A DNA stretch of 64,000 bases, from positions 62,001 through 126,000 of the forward strand of contig NZ_NPEG01000008.1 of NCBI RefSeq assembly GCF_002812045.1, given 5' to 3'. The DNA comes from Leptospira haakeii. Its GTDB lineage: Bacteria > Spirochaetota > Leptospiria > Leptospirales > Leptospiraceae. Numbering within the stretch: position 1 is the stretch's first letter; each line of letters starts with the position of its first letter. The translations under genes were made by a program, and so were the position numbers. The notes under the pieces were generated by a model, which saw only the letters and a program-made list of their open reading frames with translations, did not search any database and was not told the origin of the DNA. Below, in pieces: positions 26,628 to 37,119 of the stretch.

Positions 26628-28052
26628 TTAGGCGTTCATACTACCCAAGAAGCTCTCGTTAGTCTTAGACTGTCTCATCTTCTCGAGTAATAATTCCATG
26701 CTTTCTGTGATGCTCATGGGAGAAAGCACTTTTCGGAGCACAAAGACCTTCTGGAGGGTTTCCTTAGGTAATAGTAGCTCTTCCTTCCTGGTTCCGGACT
26801 TATTGATGTCGATTGCTGGGAAAATCCTCTTGTCAGAGAGTTTTCGATCCAGGTGGATCTCCATATTACCCGTACCTTTGAACTCCTCGAAGATAACCTC
26901 GTCCATTTTGGATCCGGTGTCCACAAGAGCGGTCGCGATGATCGTAAGTGATCCGCCTTCTTCTATGTTTCGAGCGGCCCCGAAGAATCTTTTCGGTTTG
27001 TGAAGTGCGTTTGAGTCCACACCACCGGAGAGTATTTTTCCGGAAGTAGGGATCACTTGGTTATAAGCTCGGGCTAAACGAGTGATCGAGTCGAGTAGAA
27101 TGACCACATCTCTTCCGTGTTCCACCAGTCTTTTCGCCTTTTCGATCACCATCTCTGCAACTTGTACGTGGCGGGTAGCAGGTTCGTCGAATGTGGAAGA
27201 TACCACTTCTCCCCTTACGTTACGGGCCATGTCTGTTACTTCTTCCGGACGTTCATCTATGAGTAGTACGATTAGAGTTACTTCCGGGTGGTTGCTCGTG
27301 ATCGCGTTTGCCACGTTCTGCATCAGGATTGTTTTACCTGTTCTAGGTGGCGCAACGATAAGTGCTCTTTGTCCTTTTCCGATCGGGCACATCAGATCTA
27401 CGATCCGAGTATCCAACTGAGAAGGATCATGCTCCATTCTCAATCTTTCGTTCGGATATAAAGGAGTTAAGTTGTCGAATAACGCACGTTTGCTTGCTAC
27501 ATCCGGTGTGTATCCGTTTACGGTTTCCACACGAAGCATTGCGAAGAATCTTTCGGATTCTTTAGGAGGACGGATCTGTCCTTCGACTGTGTCTCCCGTT
27601 CTTAGCCCGAATAATTTGATCTGAGAAGGAGATACATAAATATCATCCGGTCCCGGAACATAGTTATAATCCGGGGAACGTAAGAATCCATATCCATCCG
27701 GAAGTCTTTCCATAACTCCAGCTGCATGGACCTGTCCTTCCCTTTCTGCTTGGGCTTGTAGGATGGCGAATATTAAGTTTTGCTTTTTTAGTCCGCCGGT
27801 GTTCTCTACGCCAAGGTTCTTAGCGACTTCGATTAGTTCCGCGATGGATGTTTTTTTAAGTGCTACTAGATCTATAGGAGCAGGTGTAGGTCCCTCGTAG
27901 GAACCGCGACGTCTTTTACGAGAACGAATCTCCGCTGTTTCCGGATCATCTTCCGGTAAATTCGGTTCTTCTTCGTTATTATCGTTTTGTGCGTCGTTAT
28001 TGTTGTTTTGATAGTTGTTTCGGGGCTTGGAGTCTCGTCTTGGGTTAGCCAT
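26628..28052 (-). CDS. rho: Transcription termination factor Rho
   Basis: Rho is a hexameric RNA-dependent ATPase. The core is complete: the RNA-binding cold-shock-like domain with DGYGFLR (about 119-125) and the [16 protein letters not shown] segment; Walker A APPRTGKT (about 234-241); the Q-loop and R-loop part; and the C-terminal [21 protein letters not shown]. The 474-residue length exceeds E. coli Rho (419), mainly through a 55-residue N-terminal extension, first Asn-rich ([19 protein letters not shown]) and then basic (RSRKRRRGS). It is followed by rpmE. The leader (28053-28262) contains a hairpin of AGGAAG/CTTCCT. Confidence 0.97.
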   Translation of the reverse strand: MANPRRDSKPRNNYQNNNNDAQNDNNEEEPNLPEDDPETAEIRSRKRRRGSYEGPTPAPIDLVALKKTSIAELIEVAKNLGVENTGGLKKQNLIFAILQAQAEREGQVHAAGVMERLPDGYGFLRSPDYNYVPGPDDIYVSPSQIKLFGLRTGDTVEGQIRPPKESERFFAMLRVETVNGYTPDVASKRALFDNLTPLYPNERLRMEHDPSQLDTRIVDLMCPIGKGQRALIVAPPRTGKTILMQNVANAITSNHPEVTLIVLLIDERPEEVTDMARNVRGEVVSSTFDEPATRHVQVAEMVIEKAKRLVEHGRDVVILLDSITRLARAYNQVIPTSGKILSGGVDSNALHKPKRFFGAARNIEEGGSLTIIATALVDTGSKMDEVIFEEFKGTGNMEIHLDRKLSDKRIFPAIDINKSGTRKEELLLPKETLQKVFVLRKVLSPMSITESMELLLEKMRQSKTNESFLGSMNA

Positions 28053-28262
28053 GGAATACCGTTATTGGATTTGGAAGGAAGACCTTCCTGTATTCATTTT
28101 TTATTCGATTAAGAGCGGGTTTTGAAGGGTCCGGGTAGTCGGTTCTTTTTATTAAGCGACCGGGGAGTCCCTTATTTTTTCAAACGAGCGTTTGCTCGGA
28201 AGAGAGGAAAGGGTCGGCTCTTAATGTGGACTATTTCCAGATTATAAACTCTGTCAAGGCTT
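28053..28262 (-). promoter_or_regulatory. rho leader region with two hairpins
   Basis: In the minus-strand leader, AGGAAG-GT-CTTCCT (28076-28089) is a perfect dyad about 25 bases before the ATG and contains a Shine-Dalgarno-like sequence. Further upstream (around 28170-28200) CAAACG-AG-CGTTTG and the nested CGAGC-AAAC-GCTCG can also fold, and a T-poor A-rich run follows. Rho genes in other bacteria are autoregulated by attenuation in a long leader, and this 210-base leader is compatible with that. The function is inferred. Confidence 0.4.
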
Positions 28263-29384
28263 TTATTTTTGCTTTGTCCTTTTTTTAGACGTGGATTTTT
28301 TCTTTGAGCTTACCAGCTTTTTTTTAGAAGCCGGTTTTGGTTTGTTTTCCGCAATCGCAGGTTTGTTTGTTTGTGGAACTGTCTTTTTGGTAGGACTCTG
28401 TTTGCCTGTTTTCTTTCTAGGAATCGGCTGGTCCTTATTCAATTTAAACTTACTGGTTAAATCCAAAAACTTAATTCTATTTTGTAGAGTGGTTCTTGGC
28501 ACTCCCAGATCCAAGGCGGCATGGGAAACATTCTCTTGGTTTCTTTTGAGAGTATGATAAATATAACTTCCTTCCACTTCTTTCAACATTGTTTCGAGCG
28601 GAAGTTTTTGATTGAATGCTTCTGTGACTGAAGGGAATTCCATCCCTTCTCCATCCTGGCTATTTAGTTTTGCGGAAGCAGGAGAGAAATGATATAGGTA
28701 GCCGAGTGGTTTTCCTTTTTGTTTTAGGATAGATACTCTTACGATACAATCCAGGTCCGGAATGAATGTCTGAACTGAAAGTCTGCCCTCTTCTAATCGT
28801 AGCTCATGAGTTTTGAGGTAATTTCCAAGTAAGTCCTTGGACATTTCTTTGAGCAATTTTTCTGCCTGAAGAATGCTGTCTCTGAACCATTTTTTGACGA
28901 GTATATCTTTTTCGAATGTCTCGTTATAAAATACAGTATGTCCATCCAAGTCTGTTGCAATTAATCCATCCGGAAAGTTTTGGAGAAGTACCTCCATAAA
29001 CCATTGGCTTTGTTTTGCCTTTTCTTCTTCCGTTTTTTGTGGAGAGACTTTCGGTTTTTCTGTCTCCTTAGCCATCCAAGAAGATCTGCTTAGTTCTGAG
29101 AGAAACCTAGGTTTGTCCCAGTCCTCTAATTTTTCTCCGAATGGACCTAAGACAGGTATGGTTCTTTGTTTTTGGAAAAACGCTAGAACGGTTTCTGGAA
29201 TTTCTCGGATCAAAAATTCTTCGGGGATCCTTTCAAATTCCCTTTCTGCAGCACTTAGGTCTGCAAGTTCCATTAGAACTCTTTCTTTAGGGAGTAATCC
29301 TAGTAAGCCTGTTCCTTCTTCCCATACTGGTAAATGACTGGCAGGACTATAGAGAAAAAATTTATATAAAACTTCGATTCTCAT
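28263..29384 (-). CDS. PAS-domain, Fis-type helix-turn-helix regulator lacking the AAA+ domain
   Basis: Three parts are visible in 373 residues. The N-terminal 100 residues contain a possible CBS-like half (LPVWEEGTGLLGLLPKERVL). Then comes a PAS-like domain (QNFPDGLIATDLDGHTVFYN). Near residue 270-310 there is a Fis-type helix-turn-helix (YIYHTLKRNQENVSHAALDL, then GVPRTTLQNRI), as at the C-terminus of sigma-54 enhancer-binding proteins. There is no Walker A or GAFTGA loop, so it cannot activate sigma-54 polymerase as such proteins do. The tail (from about 315) is Lys/Ser/Pro-rich and may add nonspecific DNA affinity. It probably regulates transcription in response to a signal sensed by PAS; targets are unknown. 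Confidence 0.78.
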   Translation of the reverse strand: MRIEVLYKFFLYSPASHLPVWEEGTGLLGLLPKERVLMELADLSAAEREFERIPEEFLIREIPETVLAFFQKQRTIPVLGPFGEKLEDWDKPRFLSELSRSSWMAKETEKPKVSPQKTEEEKAKQSQWFMEVLLQNFPDGLIATDLDGHTVFYNETFEKDILVKKWFRDSILQAEKLLKEMSKDLLGNYLKTHELRLEEGRLSVQTFIPDLDCIVRVSILKQKGKPLGYLYHFSPASAKLNSQDGEGMEFPSVTEAFNQKLPLETMLKEVEGSYIYHTLKRNQENVSHAALDLGVPRTTLQNRIKFLDLTSKFKLNKDQPIPRKKTGKQSPTKKTVPQTNKPAIAENKPKPASKKKLVSSKKKSTSKKRTKQK

Positions 29385-29491
29385 TGGGAGAAGGAGGACA
29401 TTTTCCCCCAGAATGACTTCTTTTGAAGCCTAAGCGAGAAAATTCCTCTACTTTTTTGTACGCTAAGGATAGTTTTTTTGGTCTGAGGCTA

Positions 29492-30148
29492 TTACTTAAC
29501 TAAACGGTTTGCAGCGTTTTTGTATTCTTCCGGATAAGGAAGTTTGGATACTTTCAAGCTAGATAGAGAGTATTTTAAGGATCTTTTATATAATACTAAT
29601 GCATAAAGATGGTTTCCGTCTCTGCGGAATTTATTTCCGGATAACCATTCTTCTCTAGCCATTCTAAAATAATCATTGGCTCTCTCTTCTTCTTTTGCAG
29701 TAAGAGGATGATGATCTTCCGATTCCATTTTTAAAAAACGGGATTCTTTGGCCACATGCTGGAGTAGTTTATCTGAAGAAGTTTCCGCAAATTCAGACCA
29801 ACGTTTCATGGATTCAGGAAGTGTCCTTTCAAGTAATGCCAGACTATCGGATTTTTCCTGGATACTTCCGGCTTTGGAAGCTGAGTTAAGATCAGCTGAA
29901 TAATTTTCTATTTTTTGTAGGTCTTTTTTAAGTTCTGAGGATTCGAATGAATTTCCAATCTCTCTCAAAATTCGAACCTTGGAATCCACCGATTTTTTTC
30001 TTTCTCTGAATCCTTGTGTGGACTGAGAAGAATAGATCCTTCCAGCAAGTATTGTTACCGCGATTAGTGAAAATACCACTAACCATTTCCAAAATCGACC
30101 TCCCTTTACTCTAAGGGACATGATCTCGGCTGGAGTAGGAAGATCCAT
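29492..30148 (-). CDS. Membrane-anchored hypothetical protein with coiled-coil region
   Basis: After a 20-residue cytoplasmic N-terminus there is one membrane segment (WLVVFSLIAVTILAGRIYSS). The rest is a predicted helical, charged domain with heptad-like spacing (ENYSADLNSASKAGSIQEKS), ending in LYALVLYKRSLKYSLSSLKV, resembling a TPR-like tail. The ATG overlaps by one base the stop of the 339-residue gene, so the two are translationally coupled. I do not recognise a family; an envelope-associated role is likely because the partner is secreted. Confidence 0.68.
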   Translation of the reverse strand: MDLPTPAEIMSLRVKGGRFWKWLVVFSLIAVTILAGRIYSSQSTQGFRERKKSVDSKVRILREIGNSFESSELKKDLQKIENYSADLNSASKAGSIQEKSDSLALLERTLPESMKRWSEFAETSSDKLLQHVAKESRFLKMESEDHHPLTAKEEERANDYFRMAREEWLSGNKFRRDGNHLYALVLYKRSLKYSLSSLKVSKLPYPEEYKNAANRLVK

Positions 30149-31167
30149 TAGTTTGTTCCACCTTGAGCAGGAACAGGAGGAAGTGCTTCATTTTTGTTGA
30201 TATCGTCCACTCGAATCTCTTCATTACTTTTTTCTAAAAAGGAAACCCTTCCATTGGTGATAAAACTATAATTATCATCATGGATTTCGAGCAAATCTAC
30301 CGGATTATCTTTTCCTTCTCCAGGAGGTGCGATCTTTGGAGAAAGTAATTCGTTGTCTATATAATCGATTAGAGTATTTCTGATACGATCGTAGTCGGAG
30401 ATATTTTCCTTCTCGGCAATATTCCTAACCTCGTCCAAGTTCACAAATTGGAACTCACGTTTATCATCGTTAGGAGTTTTTGCTGCGATCATTGCGAGAA
30501 GTGCGAATCTTCTGGCCCTTCTTGCAATTTTGATCCCTTCTCCAAAAAGTACCAATTTAACTCTAAATTGATAAGGAGAAGAATTATAAGCAGTAGTAAA
30601 ATTATCTTCTGAGGATTTGAGATCTCTAAATCCGAGCTTCAATAAATGTTGAGCGATCTTATCATTAGAACGAATGATCATTGGAGAAGCAGCTTCTAAA
30701 AGGATACGAGCGGTTTTGATATAATTTTCGTGAACTACTTGGAAGATATCTTTCATCTCCCCTTGTGCGGATTTCAGGTTTTTATAAGATAAACTGTAAT
30801 TACTTTGGAAATACCACATATTCCCGTTGAAATCAGCTTGGTTCGCCTTCTTGAATGATTTATAATTGTCTATAGTATTCAGTTTTTTGAAAAGTTCAGT
30901 TTGCCCGCTTGCAGTTGCAGTTTGTCCAGACTGAGCATTTTCTGCAGCAGTTGCCACTCCTGCCTGGGACTTAGGTCCTCCTCCTTCTTCCAGAGGTGGT
31001 GCAAGATTACTTACGCAGATATTGATAAACTTTATGTTTATCTTATTCTCATCTATCAGGATCGCAAGATTCGTCTGGTCCGGAGAAACTGCGTAAGTCC
31101 TATCCGTGAAAAAAATCGGCGCCGCAGCGAATATAAAAAGAAGAATGCGTGTATATTTCGAACCCAT
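30148..31167 (-). CDS. Secreted hypothetical protein, coupled to the following membrane protein
   Basis: The product starts MGSKYTRILLFIFAAAPIFF, followed by TDRTYA, a signal peptide with a probable cut after TYA. A Gly/Ala/Gln-rich low-complexity stretch (about residues 60-85) is followed by a helical region to about residue 230 (SSEDNFTTAYNSSPYQFRVK) and an acidic-proline-rich C-terminus (EALPPVPAQGGTN). I do not recognise a family. Its stop shares one base with the start of the membrane-anchored gene. It lies downstream of dapL but is separated by a strong terminator, so it probably has its own promoter. Confidence 0.7.
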   Translation of the reverse strand: MGSKYTRILLFIFAAAPIFFTDRTYAVSPDQTNLAILIDENKINIKFINICVSNLAPPLEEGGGPKSQAGVATAAENAQSGQTATASGQTELFKKLNTIDNYKSFKKANQADFNGNMWYFQSNYSLSYKNLKSAQGEMKDIFQVVHENYIKTARILLEAASPMIIRSNDKIAQHLLKLGFRDLKSSEDNFTTAYNSSPYQFRVKLVLFGEGIKIARRARRFALLAMIAAKTPNDDKREFQFVNLDEVRNIAEKENISDYDRIRNTLIDYIDNELLSPKIAPPGEGKDNPVDLLEIHDDNYSFITNGRVSFLEKSNEEIRVDDINKNEALPPVPAQGGTN

Positions 31168-31221
31168 AGCTTTCCCTACTAGTAGTCTATCGGCAGGGTC
31201 TCGAAATGTATATTCTCTTTT

Positions 31222-31254
31222 TTTTAGGGAAAAGCGCCCTGATTACAGAGCGCT
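31222..31254 (-). terminator. Rho-independent terminator with the dapL stop codon in its loop
   Basis: On the minus strand AGCGCTCTG pairs with CAGGGCGCT (9 bp with one G-U), leaving a TAAT loop, and TTTTCCC follows. Its position is 31233-31254. The dapL stop codon (31243-31245) forms most of the loop, so the stem's first arm is the last codons of dapL. Confidence 0.85.
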
Positions 31255-32469
31255 GATACGACGAATTGCTTCGATCACATCGTCTTTTTTTCCGAAGGCG
31301 GAAAGTCTGAAATAACCTTCTCCTGCAGGTCCAAAACCTGAGCCTGGAGTTCCTACCACCTGAGCCTTCTCCAATAATTGGTCGAAGAAATCCCAAGAAC
31401 TAAGATTATTCGGGGTTTTGAGCCAGATATAAGGAGCGTTCACTCCTCCGAATACATCGTATCCGGCCTTGATCAATCCTTCGCGGATCAATTTAGCATT
31501 ACTCATATAAGTATCGATGCTTGCTCGGATTTCTTTTTTACCTTGAGGAGAATAGATTGCCTCGGCCGCTTTTTGGGTCACATAAGAAACACCATTAAAT
31601 TTGGTGGTATGTCTTCTGCTCCAAAGTTGCCCTATGGAAACTTTCTGGCCGTCTTTTGTTTTGCCCTTTAATTCTTTAGGGATTACGATATAAGCACAAC
31701 GAAGCCCAGTAAATCCTGCGGTTTTGGAGAAGGAACGGAATTCTATTGCGACCTCTCTTGCTCCTTCTACTTCGTAAATGGATCTTGGAACTCCCGGTTC
31801 AGAAATAAATGCTTCGTAGGCAGAATCATAAAGAATGATACTATTATTCTTTTTAGCGTATTCCACCCAAGCTTTGAGAGATTCTTTAGAAGCCACCGTC
31901 CCGGTTGGATTATTAGGAAAACATAAATAGATTAAGTCCGGTCTTTCTTTCGGGAAATCAGGTTGGAATCCATTCTCTTTCGTGGAAGGCATATAGATCA
32001 AATTAGCATATCTTCCGTCGGGACCTGCTTCTCCAGTTCTTCCTGCCATCACGTTTGTGTCCACATAGACTGGATATACAGGATCTCCGATCGCAATCTT
32101 TGCATCTTGGGAAAATATTTCTTGGATATTTCCGCAGTCACATTTGGATCCGTCGGATACGAAAATTTCACTCTCGTCCAGTTTTACACCCAGAGGCGCA
32201 TAATCATTATCTGCGATCGCTTTGAGTAAGAAAGAATATCCTTGTTCAGGTCCATATCCGTGGAATCCTTCAGGAGTTCCCATTTCTTTGGAAGAAGAAA
32301 CAAGTGCATCCACAACGGATGGAGCCAATGGAAGAGTAACGTCACCGATCCCAAGTCGGATGATCTTTGAGTTAGGATGTTTTTCGGAATAAACTTTTAC
32401 TCTTCTTGCAATCTCCGGGAAAAGATATCCCGCTTTTAATTTCAGATAATTTTCGTTTATATTCGCCAT
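31243..32469 (-). CDS. dapL: LL-diaminopimelate aminotransferase
   Basis: DapL converts tetrahydrodipicolinate directly to LL-diaminopimelate, bypassing the acylated intermediates; it is the known lysine/peptidoglycan route in Leptospira. The 408-residue protein shows the fold type I aminotransferase motifs. [10 protein letters not shown] contains the PLP-binding Lys (about 249). [21 protein letters not shown] is near the C-terminus, PNNPTGT lies near residue 190, and [10 protein letters not shown] near residue 40. It is third in a minus-strand run pyrB-DUF2203-dapL, with gaps of 10 and 4 bases. One codon run in its VVGTPG motif (31346-31359) matches the dispersed repeat, but that motif is conserved in the family. 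Confidence 0.95.
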   Translation of the reverse strand: MANINENYLKLKAGYLFPEIARRVKVYSEKHPNSKIIRLGIGDVTLPLAPSVVDALVSSSKEMGTPEGFHGYGPEQGYSFLLKAIADNDYAPLGVKLDESEIFVSDGSKCDCGNIQEIFSQDAKIAIGDPVYPVYVDTNVMAGRTGEAGPDGRYANLIYMPSTKENGFQPDFPKERPDLIYLCFPNNPTGTVASKESLKAWVEYAKKNNSIILYDSAYEAFISEPGVPRSIYEVEGAREVAIEFRSFSKTAGFTGLRCAYIVIPKELKGKTKDGQKVSIGQLWSRRHTTKFNGVSYVTQKAAEAIYSPQGKKEIRASIDTYMSNAKLIREGLIKAGYDVFGGVNAPYIWLKTPNNLSSWDFFDQLLEKAQVVGTPGSGFGPAGEGYFRLSAFGKKDDVIEAIRRISAL

Positions 32470-32473
32470 TGAA

Positions 32474-32833
32474 TTATTCGTAGTCCTCGTCTATGTTTTG
32501 GATCGGTTTGCGTCCTGCAAAACCCTCGTCGTATCCGTGTTCGAAAAGAAGGTCTTCTTCTCCCAGATGCCAACAATAATAACCTTTTCCGTTATCGAAG
32601 TCCACGAGCCAAAGCCCTTTGACCTCTATACCAAGTTCCCGGATTTTTCCGGACCATTCCACCAATAGTTCTTCAACTTTGGCTTCCCTGGCTTCTTGCT
32701 CATTTTCTTGGTATAAACCGTTTTTCAGTTCTTGGTGAACCTTTCCCACGGTTTCGTAAAATTCTTCCGTGATAGATCTGACATAGGGTAGAATTTTACG
32801 TGCTTCTTCGTATGTCCAGATCTTACGTTCCAT
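32474..32833 (-). CDS. DUF2203 family protein
   Basis: A 119-residue soluble protein recognised by [20 protein letters not shown] at the start, then [14 protein letters not shown] (the GLVDFP-like family core) and [18 protein letters not shown], with GFAGRKPI at the end. This matches the DUF2203 pattern. The function is not known for the family. It lies between pyrB and dapL with gaps of 10 and 4 bases, hence in their operon, but nothing ties it to either pathway. A Cys and two His residues in its C-terminal half could bind a metal (inference). Confidence 0.85.
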   Translation of the reverse strand: MERKIWTYEEARKILPYVRSITEEFYETVGKVHQELKNGLYQENEQEAREAKVEELLVEWSGKIRELGIEVKGLWLVDFDNGKGYYCWHLGEEDLLFEHGYDEGFAGRKPIQNIDEDYE

Positions 32834-32843
32834 TTTACTATGT

Positions 32844-33770
32844 TTAAAAACGAACGCCCAGCGAAAGACAGAGTAACGTCATTCTACTCACCACTCCGTA
32901 TTTTGCCTGACGGAAGTATGCTGCGTTCGGAAGATCATCCACGTCTGTAGAAAGTTCATTCACTCTTGGAAGAGGATGCAGAACAGTGGTTTCTTTTTTA
33001 GATGCAAGTATCAATTCTTTGTTCAACTTGAAGGATTCTTTTAATCTTTCGTATTCTCTATGATCCGGAAATCTTTCTTCTTGGATACGAGTCACATAAG
33101 CAATATCGCATTCCCAAACTTTTTTGATATCGTCCGATTCTTCGAAAGTGATAGGGAATCCATCAAGTCCCTTCTTATAAGACTCAGGAAGAGAAAGTTC
33201 AGGCGGAGAAATCAGATATAAGTGAACTTTATAATGACGTAATAGATTGATCAAACTATGGATCGTTCTTCCATATTTCAGATCTCCGATGAATGCAAGA
33301 GTGAGTCCGTCCAATTTTCCTTTTTCGGAAATGATGGTGTATAGGTCCAAAAGTGCTTGAGTCGGGTGTTGTCCTGCTCCATCTCCTGCGTTTATCACAG
33401 GAATTTTAACTGCACCAGCAGCAATTCTGGAAGAACCTTCGACTGGATGTCGGATCACCGCGATATCTGCGTAAGCTTCTACCATTTTCATGGTATCGTA
33501 TAAGGTCTCGCCTTTGGAGATGGAAGAAAATTGGAAACCTACTGTGGAGATTACCCTTCCCCCCAACCTTTCCATGGCGGCCTCGAATGAAAGTCTCGTT
33601 CTTGTAGAAGCTTCGAAAAAAAGAGAAGCCAGAAGTTTACCTTCTAAAATCCCAAAGGCCTTATTTTGCTCCACCAGCCTTTCCATCTCTCGAGTTCTCT
33701 CGACTAAAAAGTCTAGATCCTCTTTGGAGAACTGGTCTGTATCCAGGATGTTCTTATGCTCGTACGCCAT
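32844..33770 (-). CDS. pyrB: Aspartate carbamoyltransferase catalytic subunit
   Basis: Second step of UMP synthesis: carbamoyl phosphate plus aspartate. The 308-residue length and motifs fit. [13 protein letters not shown] (about residues 51-63) binds carbamoyl phosphate, [12 protein letters not shown] lies near residue 137, and [14 protein letters not shown] is near the C-terminus. No pyrI regulatory gene is visible beside it. It starts the pyrB-DUF2203-dapL run. The region upstream of its ATG contains the large G-rich repeat (33815-33950) shared with the end of the RND gene. Confidence 0.95.
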   Translation of the reverse strand: MAYEHKNILDTDQFSKEDLDFLVERTREMERLVEQNKAFGILEGKLLASLFFEASTRTRLSFEAAMERLGGRVISTVGFQFSSISKGETLYDTMKMVEAYADIAVIRHPVEGSSRIAAGAVKIPVINAGDGAGQHPTQALLDLYTIISEKGKLDGLTLAFIGDLKYGRTIHSLINLLRHYKVHLYLISPPELSLPESYKKGLDGFPITFEESDDIKKVWECDIAYVTRIQEERFPDHREYERLKESFKLNKELILASKKETTVLHPLPRVNELSTDVDDLPNAAYFRQAKYGVVSRMTLLCLSLGVRF

Positions 33771-33814
33771 TTTCTGGACAGATTGATGCGAGGTGAAAGG
33801 GAGGCAAGAGAATT

Positions 33815-33944
33815 AAAAGGAAGCGTTTCACACAAAGAAACAGAGCCAGAAAGAGACACAGCGTTTTATCACACAGAGCCACCAAGACACAGAGTCGGGT
33901 TTACTAAAATTCAAACCCCTCTGCGGTTCTGTGCCTCTGTGTGA
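33815..33944. repeat. Large G-rich CACAGAG repeat forming a long imperfect hairpin
   Basis: Copies of ACAAAGAAACAGAG, AGAGACACAGCG, TCACACAGAG (33869-33878) and AGACACAGAG run along the left part. On the right CTCTGTGTGA (33935-33944) complements 33869-33878. The two arms, roughly 33869-33908 and 33905-33944, match at most positions after complementing, including a GGGTTTACTAAAATT-like centre. It lies between pyrB (starting leftwards) and the terminator of the RND gene. Confidence 0.6.
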
Positions 33945-33978
33945 AAAAGTCTCAGAGCTTTTTAAACCTCTGAGACTT
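33944..33978 (-). terminator. Rho-independent terminator of the RND gene
   Basis: AAGTCTCAGAG (33947-33957) and CTCTGAGACTT (33968-33978) form an 11-bp perfect stem with a 10-base loop. On the minus strand the second arm is followed by TTTTT and then the repeat. It sits five bases past the RND stop codon. Confidence 0.88.
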
Positions 33979-33982
33979 ACTC

Positions 33983-36900
33983 TTAATGGTGCTTAGGGAC
34001 CGGCTTAGTTGTAAAACCTAACTTAGTTCTCAAATTTGAGAATACTGAAAGTGTTACAGGAACATAAAGTAAACTTCCGAGAGTTCCAAATCCAAGTCCC
34101 CAACCTAAAGCCAAGGTCATTGGGATCAATACCGGATCCGATCCACCCACACTATATGCTGTAGGAAGAAGTCCCGCAACAGTGGTCAAGGTAGTCAGTA
34201 GGATAGGACGGAACCTTCGGCGACTTGCTTCGAGTAAGATCTCATCCAAAGGTGCGTTGGAAGATTTGCGTATCGAATCGATACAATCCACAAGCACGAT
34301 GGACGCGTTTACCAAAACTCCAGCAAGTCCGATGATACCGATCATAGCTAAGAAGCTGAATGCCTTTCCGGATAATACAAATCCTGCTACGATCCCCACA
34401 AATCCAAGTGGGATTGTACTCAAGATCAGTATAGGCCTTACCACATTCTGCAAAGTTAATGCAAGAATGATAAAAATGCCAAGTAAGGCGATGAGCCCGG
34501 CTTTCCCAAGAGAGGCCATGGATCTTTGTGTGTCCTTCTCCTCTCCTCCGAATACGATAGAAACTCCAGGATATTGTCTCTCGATCAAAGGTTTGAACTC
34601 GTCGATCACCTTTTGGTTTGCTTCTCTGGAAGTCATACCTGTTTCGATCTTGATATCCGCGTTCACAGTGACAGCTCTTTCGAAATCCCTATGTGAAAGT
34701 AATTCAGGAGAATCCTTCAGATCCATTCTGGAAATTTTTGCAAGGTTAGTGATATTTCCTGCTTTGTTCCTAAGTGGAATACTTTTGACTTCTTCCGGAT
34801 TTTTACGGAAGTTCTTATCATACATCACTCTCAGATAAATTTTAGTTTTACCTTGCCGAACATTACCTGCTCTTTCTCCGTCGTATGCCGTCCTCAGCAT
34901 ATTTGCGGCGGAGAAGGTAGACACTCCGGTAAAACTTTCCAGCCCTTCGTCCAACTGGATGTACATCTGTTTTCGTCCATTCCTATAATCGTCACGAACC
35001 GAGTGAACCCCTTTGATCCCTTTTAAGAAAGATTGCAGATCTGCTGAAACTTTTTTAAGTACTTCATAATCTTTTCCTAATACACCTATCGTAATCGGTG
35101 CTCCGATCGGAGGAGCCATTGCCATTTCCTCCAAATAGACATCGGAGAGTCCCGGTGTTTTTCGAATATCATCCTCGATGGAGGCTAATATTTCGGAGGC
35201 TTTTCTCACCCTTTTCGATTCCGGGGTAAGATATACCATGATCACTCCCAAGTTCTCTCCGAATCTGGAAAGTGGATCATCTGGATCCGTTTGTTGCACT
35301 CCGATCTTGGTGGAATAGCTTACCAATTCTTCTTTAGGGATCTTTTTCAAGATCTCTTCCATATATTTCATCTTATCTCTAGTTTGGAAGATACGAGAAG
35401 AAGGAGGAAACTCTGCCTTGATCAAGAAGATCTCAATATCTTCTTTCGGGAAAAGAATAAAGTCCATTTGGGACATTACTCCGCAAGAACCCATGACCAC
35501 GAATATGATCGCAAAGAATGATTTGTTTCGATTTCGGATCGTCAAAGCAACGAAATCCGCAAACCTCTCCTCCATTCTTGCAAAGAATGCATCCAAGGAT
35601 TTTCTGAACTTGGAGGACCTCTTCAATTCATCCGGAGTTTTTGCGAATGCCGCAATTCTTGCCGGAAGAAACAAGAAGGACTCAATCAAACTCGCAGTTA
35701 ATGCGATGATCACCACGAGCGGGATCTGCCAGATAAATTTCCCCATGATCCCTGCCATGAATAACATCGGGAGGAATGCGGCGACGGTAGTAAGATAAGA
35801 TCCGAAGATCGGCACCAACATCTCTGTAGTTCCTTTCAAGGCGGCAGATGTTTTATCCATCTTCTCACCCAAATAAGTATAGATGTTTTCCGAAATTACG
35901 ATGGAGTTATCTACAAGCATCCCGAGCGAGATGATAAGTCCCATCATGGAGATCATGTTGAATGAAACATCAAAGAAAGGAAGTGCTGCAAATGTCATTA
36001 GCATCGACAAAGGCAATGACATAGAAGTCAAAGTTGCCGTTCTAAAATCTAAGAACAAAAACAAGATCCCAAAAACGATCAAAAATCCGATAAGTGCGTT
36101 AGAAGAAACCACATTCAATCTGTTCTTGGTTCTTTTGGCCTCATCATTTAATTTGAATGTTTTAATACTTTCAGGATAAATTTTTTCAAGTTCCTTTAGT
36201 CTAGCTTGGACATTGTCTGCGACTTCAATTGCATCTGCTCTTTCCTTTTTGATAACGGAAAGGACCAAGCCCTGCTGACCATTTGCAATCGCAAGGAATC
36301 TAGGATATTCGAATGTATCTTCAACCCTTGCCAGATTTCCGATACGAACAGTGGAAAATATATCATTCGTCCTGACCGGGATTTTTCCTATCTCAGTAGG
36401 ATTTTTAAATTCTCCATCGATCCTGAGATCAAACGCATTCTCAGAATCCACGGAACCCGCAGGCAAATTAATATTACGAGTTCGGATCGTTCTTGTGATA
36501 TCGGAAAGATCCAATTGGTATTGTTTCAACCTGTCCGCATTTACAAGTATATGCCATTCTCTATCACGTTTTCCGAATACGTCCACTCTGGCAATCCCTG
36601 GGATCTTCTCCAATTCCAGTTCTATAAATTCAGCGATTGTATGAAGTTCTATTTCGTCCTTACCACCATAAACGGAAAAGTCCATGATCGGGAATGAACC
36701 TGATTTTCTTTCCGTAATCTTAGGTTTTTCAGTTACCTGCGGAGGAAAATCGGAGATAGCATTGTCTACCGCTCTTCGGATCTCATCCAAAACTTTTTCC
36801 GGATTTTTCTCCTCTAAGCTTACTCGAACATCTATATCCGAAACGGAGTTACGGGAGAAGGAACGGATCTCGTCTATACCGTCTATCTCCTTTATTTTTT

Positions 36901-37108
36901 CCTCGATTGGATACGTTACCCGTAATTCCACGTCCGCAGGAGAAGCTCCCGGGAATTTTGTGGTGATTACGAGTTGTTTCATATCCACATTCGGAAAAGC
37001 GTCCCTACGTAAACCGCAAAGGGACATTCCCCCTGCAGCAACGATGAATATGACTCCCAAATACATGAAGAGTCTATTGTGAATGAAAGATTGTATTATC
37101 GTTCTCAT
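33983..37108 (-). CDS. RND-family efflux pump inner-membrane protein
   Basis: A 1041-residue AcrB/CusA-like transporter: N-terminal TM1 ([20 protein letters not shown]), large periplasmic loop, TM2-6 with [18 protein letters not shown] and [15 protein letters not shown] (the conserved TM4 acidic motif), a second loop and six more helices ending [11 protein letters not shown]. Start and length are typical. A usual pump has a membrane-fusion protein and an outer-membrane factor next to it; here only a desaturase-like gene precedes it (11-base gap) and nothing similar follows. The pump may use the TolC homologue encoded at 47331, which is inference. The substrate is unknown. Confidence 0.92.
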   Translation of the reverse strand: MRTIIQSFIHNRLFMYLGVIFIVAAGGMSLCGLRRDAFPNVDMKQLVITTKFPGASPADVELRVTYPIEEKIKEIDGIDEIRSFSRNSVSDIDVRVSLEEKNPEKVLDEIRRAVDNAISDFPPQVTEKPKITERKSGSFPIMDFSVYGGKDEIELHTIAEFIELELEKIPGIARVDVFGKRDREWHILVNADRLKQYQLDLSDITRTIRTRNINLPAGSVDSENAFDLRIDGEFKNPTEIGKIPVRTNDIFSTVRIGNLARVEDTFEYPRFLAIANGQQGLVLSVIKKERADAIEVADNVQARLKELEKIYPESIKTFKLNDEAKRTKNRLNVVSSNALIGFLIVFGILFLFLDFRTATLTSMSLPLSMLMTFAALPFFDVSFNMISMMGLIISLGMLVDNSIVISENIYTYLGEKMDKTSAALKGTTEMLVPIFGSYLTTVAAFLPMLFMAGIMGKFIWQIPLVVIIALTASLIESFLFLPARIAAFAKTPDELKRSSKFRKSLDAFFARMEERFADFVALTIRNRNKSFFAIIFVVMGSCGVMSQMDFILFPKEDIEIFLIKAEFPPSSRIFQTRDKMKYMEEILKKIPKEELVSYSTKIGVQQTDPDDPLSRFGENLGVIMVYLTPESKRVRKASEILASIEDDIRKTPGLSDVYLEEMAMAPPIGAPITIGVLGKDYEVLKKVSADLQSFLKGIKGVHSVRDDYRNGRKQMYIQLDEGLESFTGVSTFSAANMLRTAYDGERAGNVRQGKTKIYLRVMYDKNFRKNPEEVKSIPLRNKAGNITNLAKISRMDLKDSPELLSHRDFERAVTVNADIKIETGMTSREANQKVIDEFKPLIERQYPGVSIVFGGEEKDTQRSMASLGKAGLIALLGIFIILALTLQNVVRPILILSTIPLGFVGIVAGFVLSGKAFSFLAMIGIIGLAGVLVNASIVLVDCIDSIRKSSNAPLDEILLEASRRRFRPILLTTLTTVAGLLPTAYSVGGSDPVLIPMTLALGWGLGFGTLGSLLYVPVTLSVFSNLRTKLGFTTKPVPKHH

Positions 37109-37119
37109 ATGTTTTCTTT

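Noticed and set aside
31346..31359. Copy of GTGGTAGGAACTCC in dapL as evidence for insertion
   Set aside because: The encoded VVGTPG is part of a motif conserved in DapL enzymes, so this copy could come from codon choice. It is counted in the finding only with that warning.
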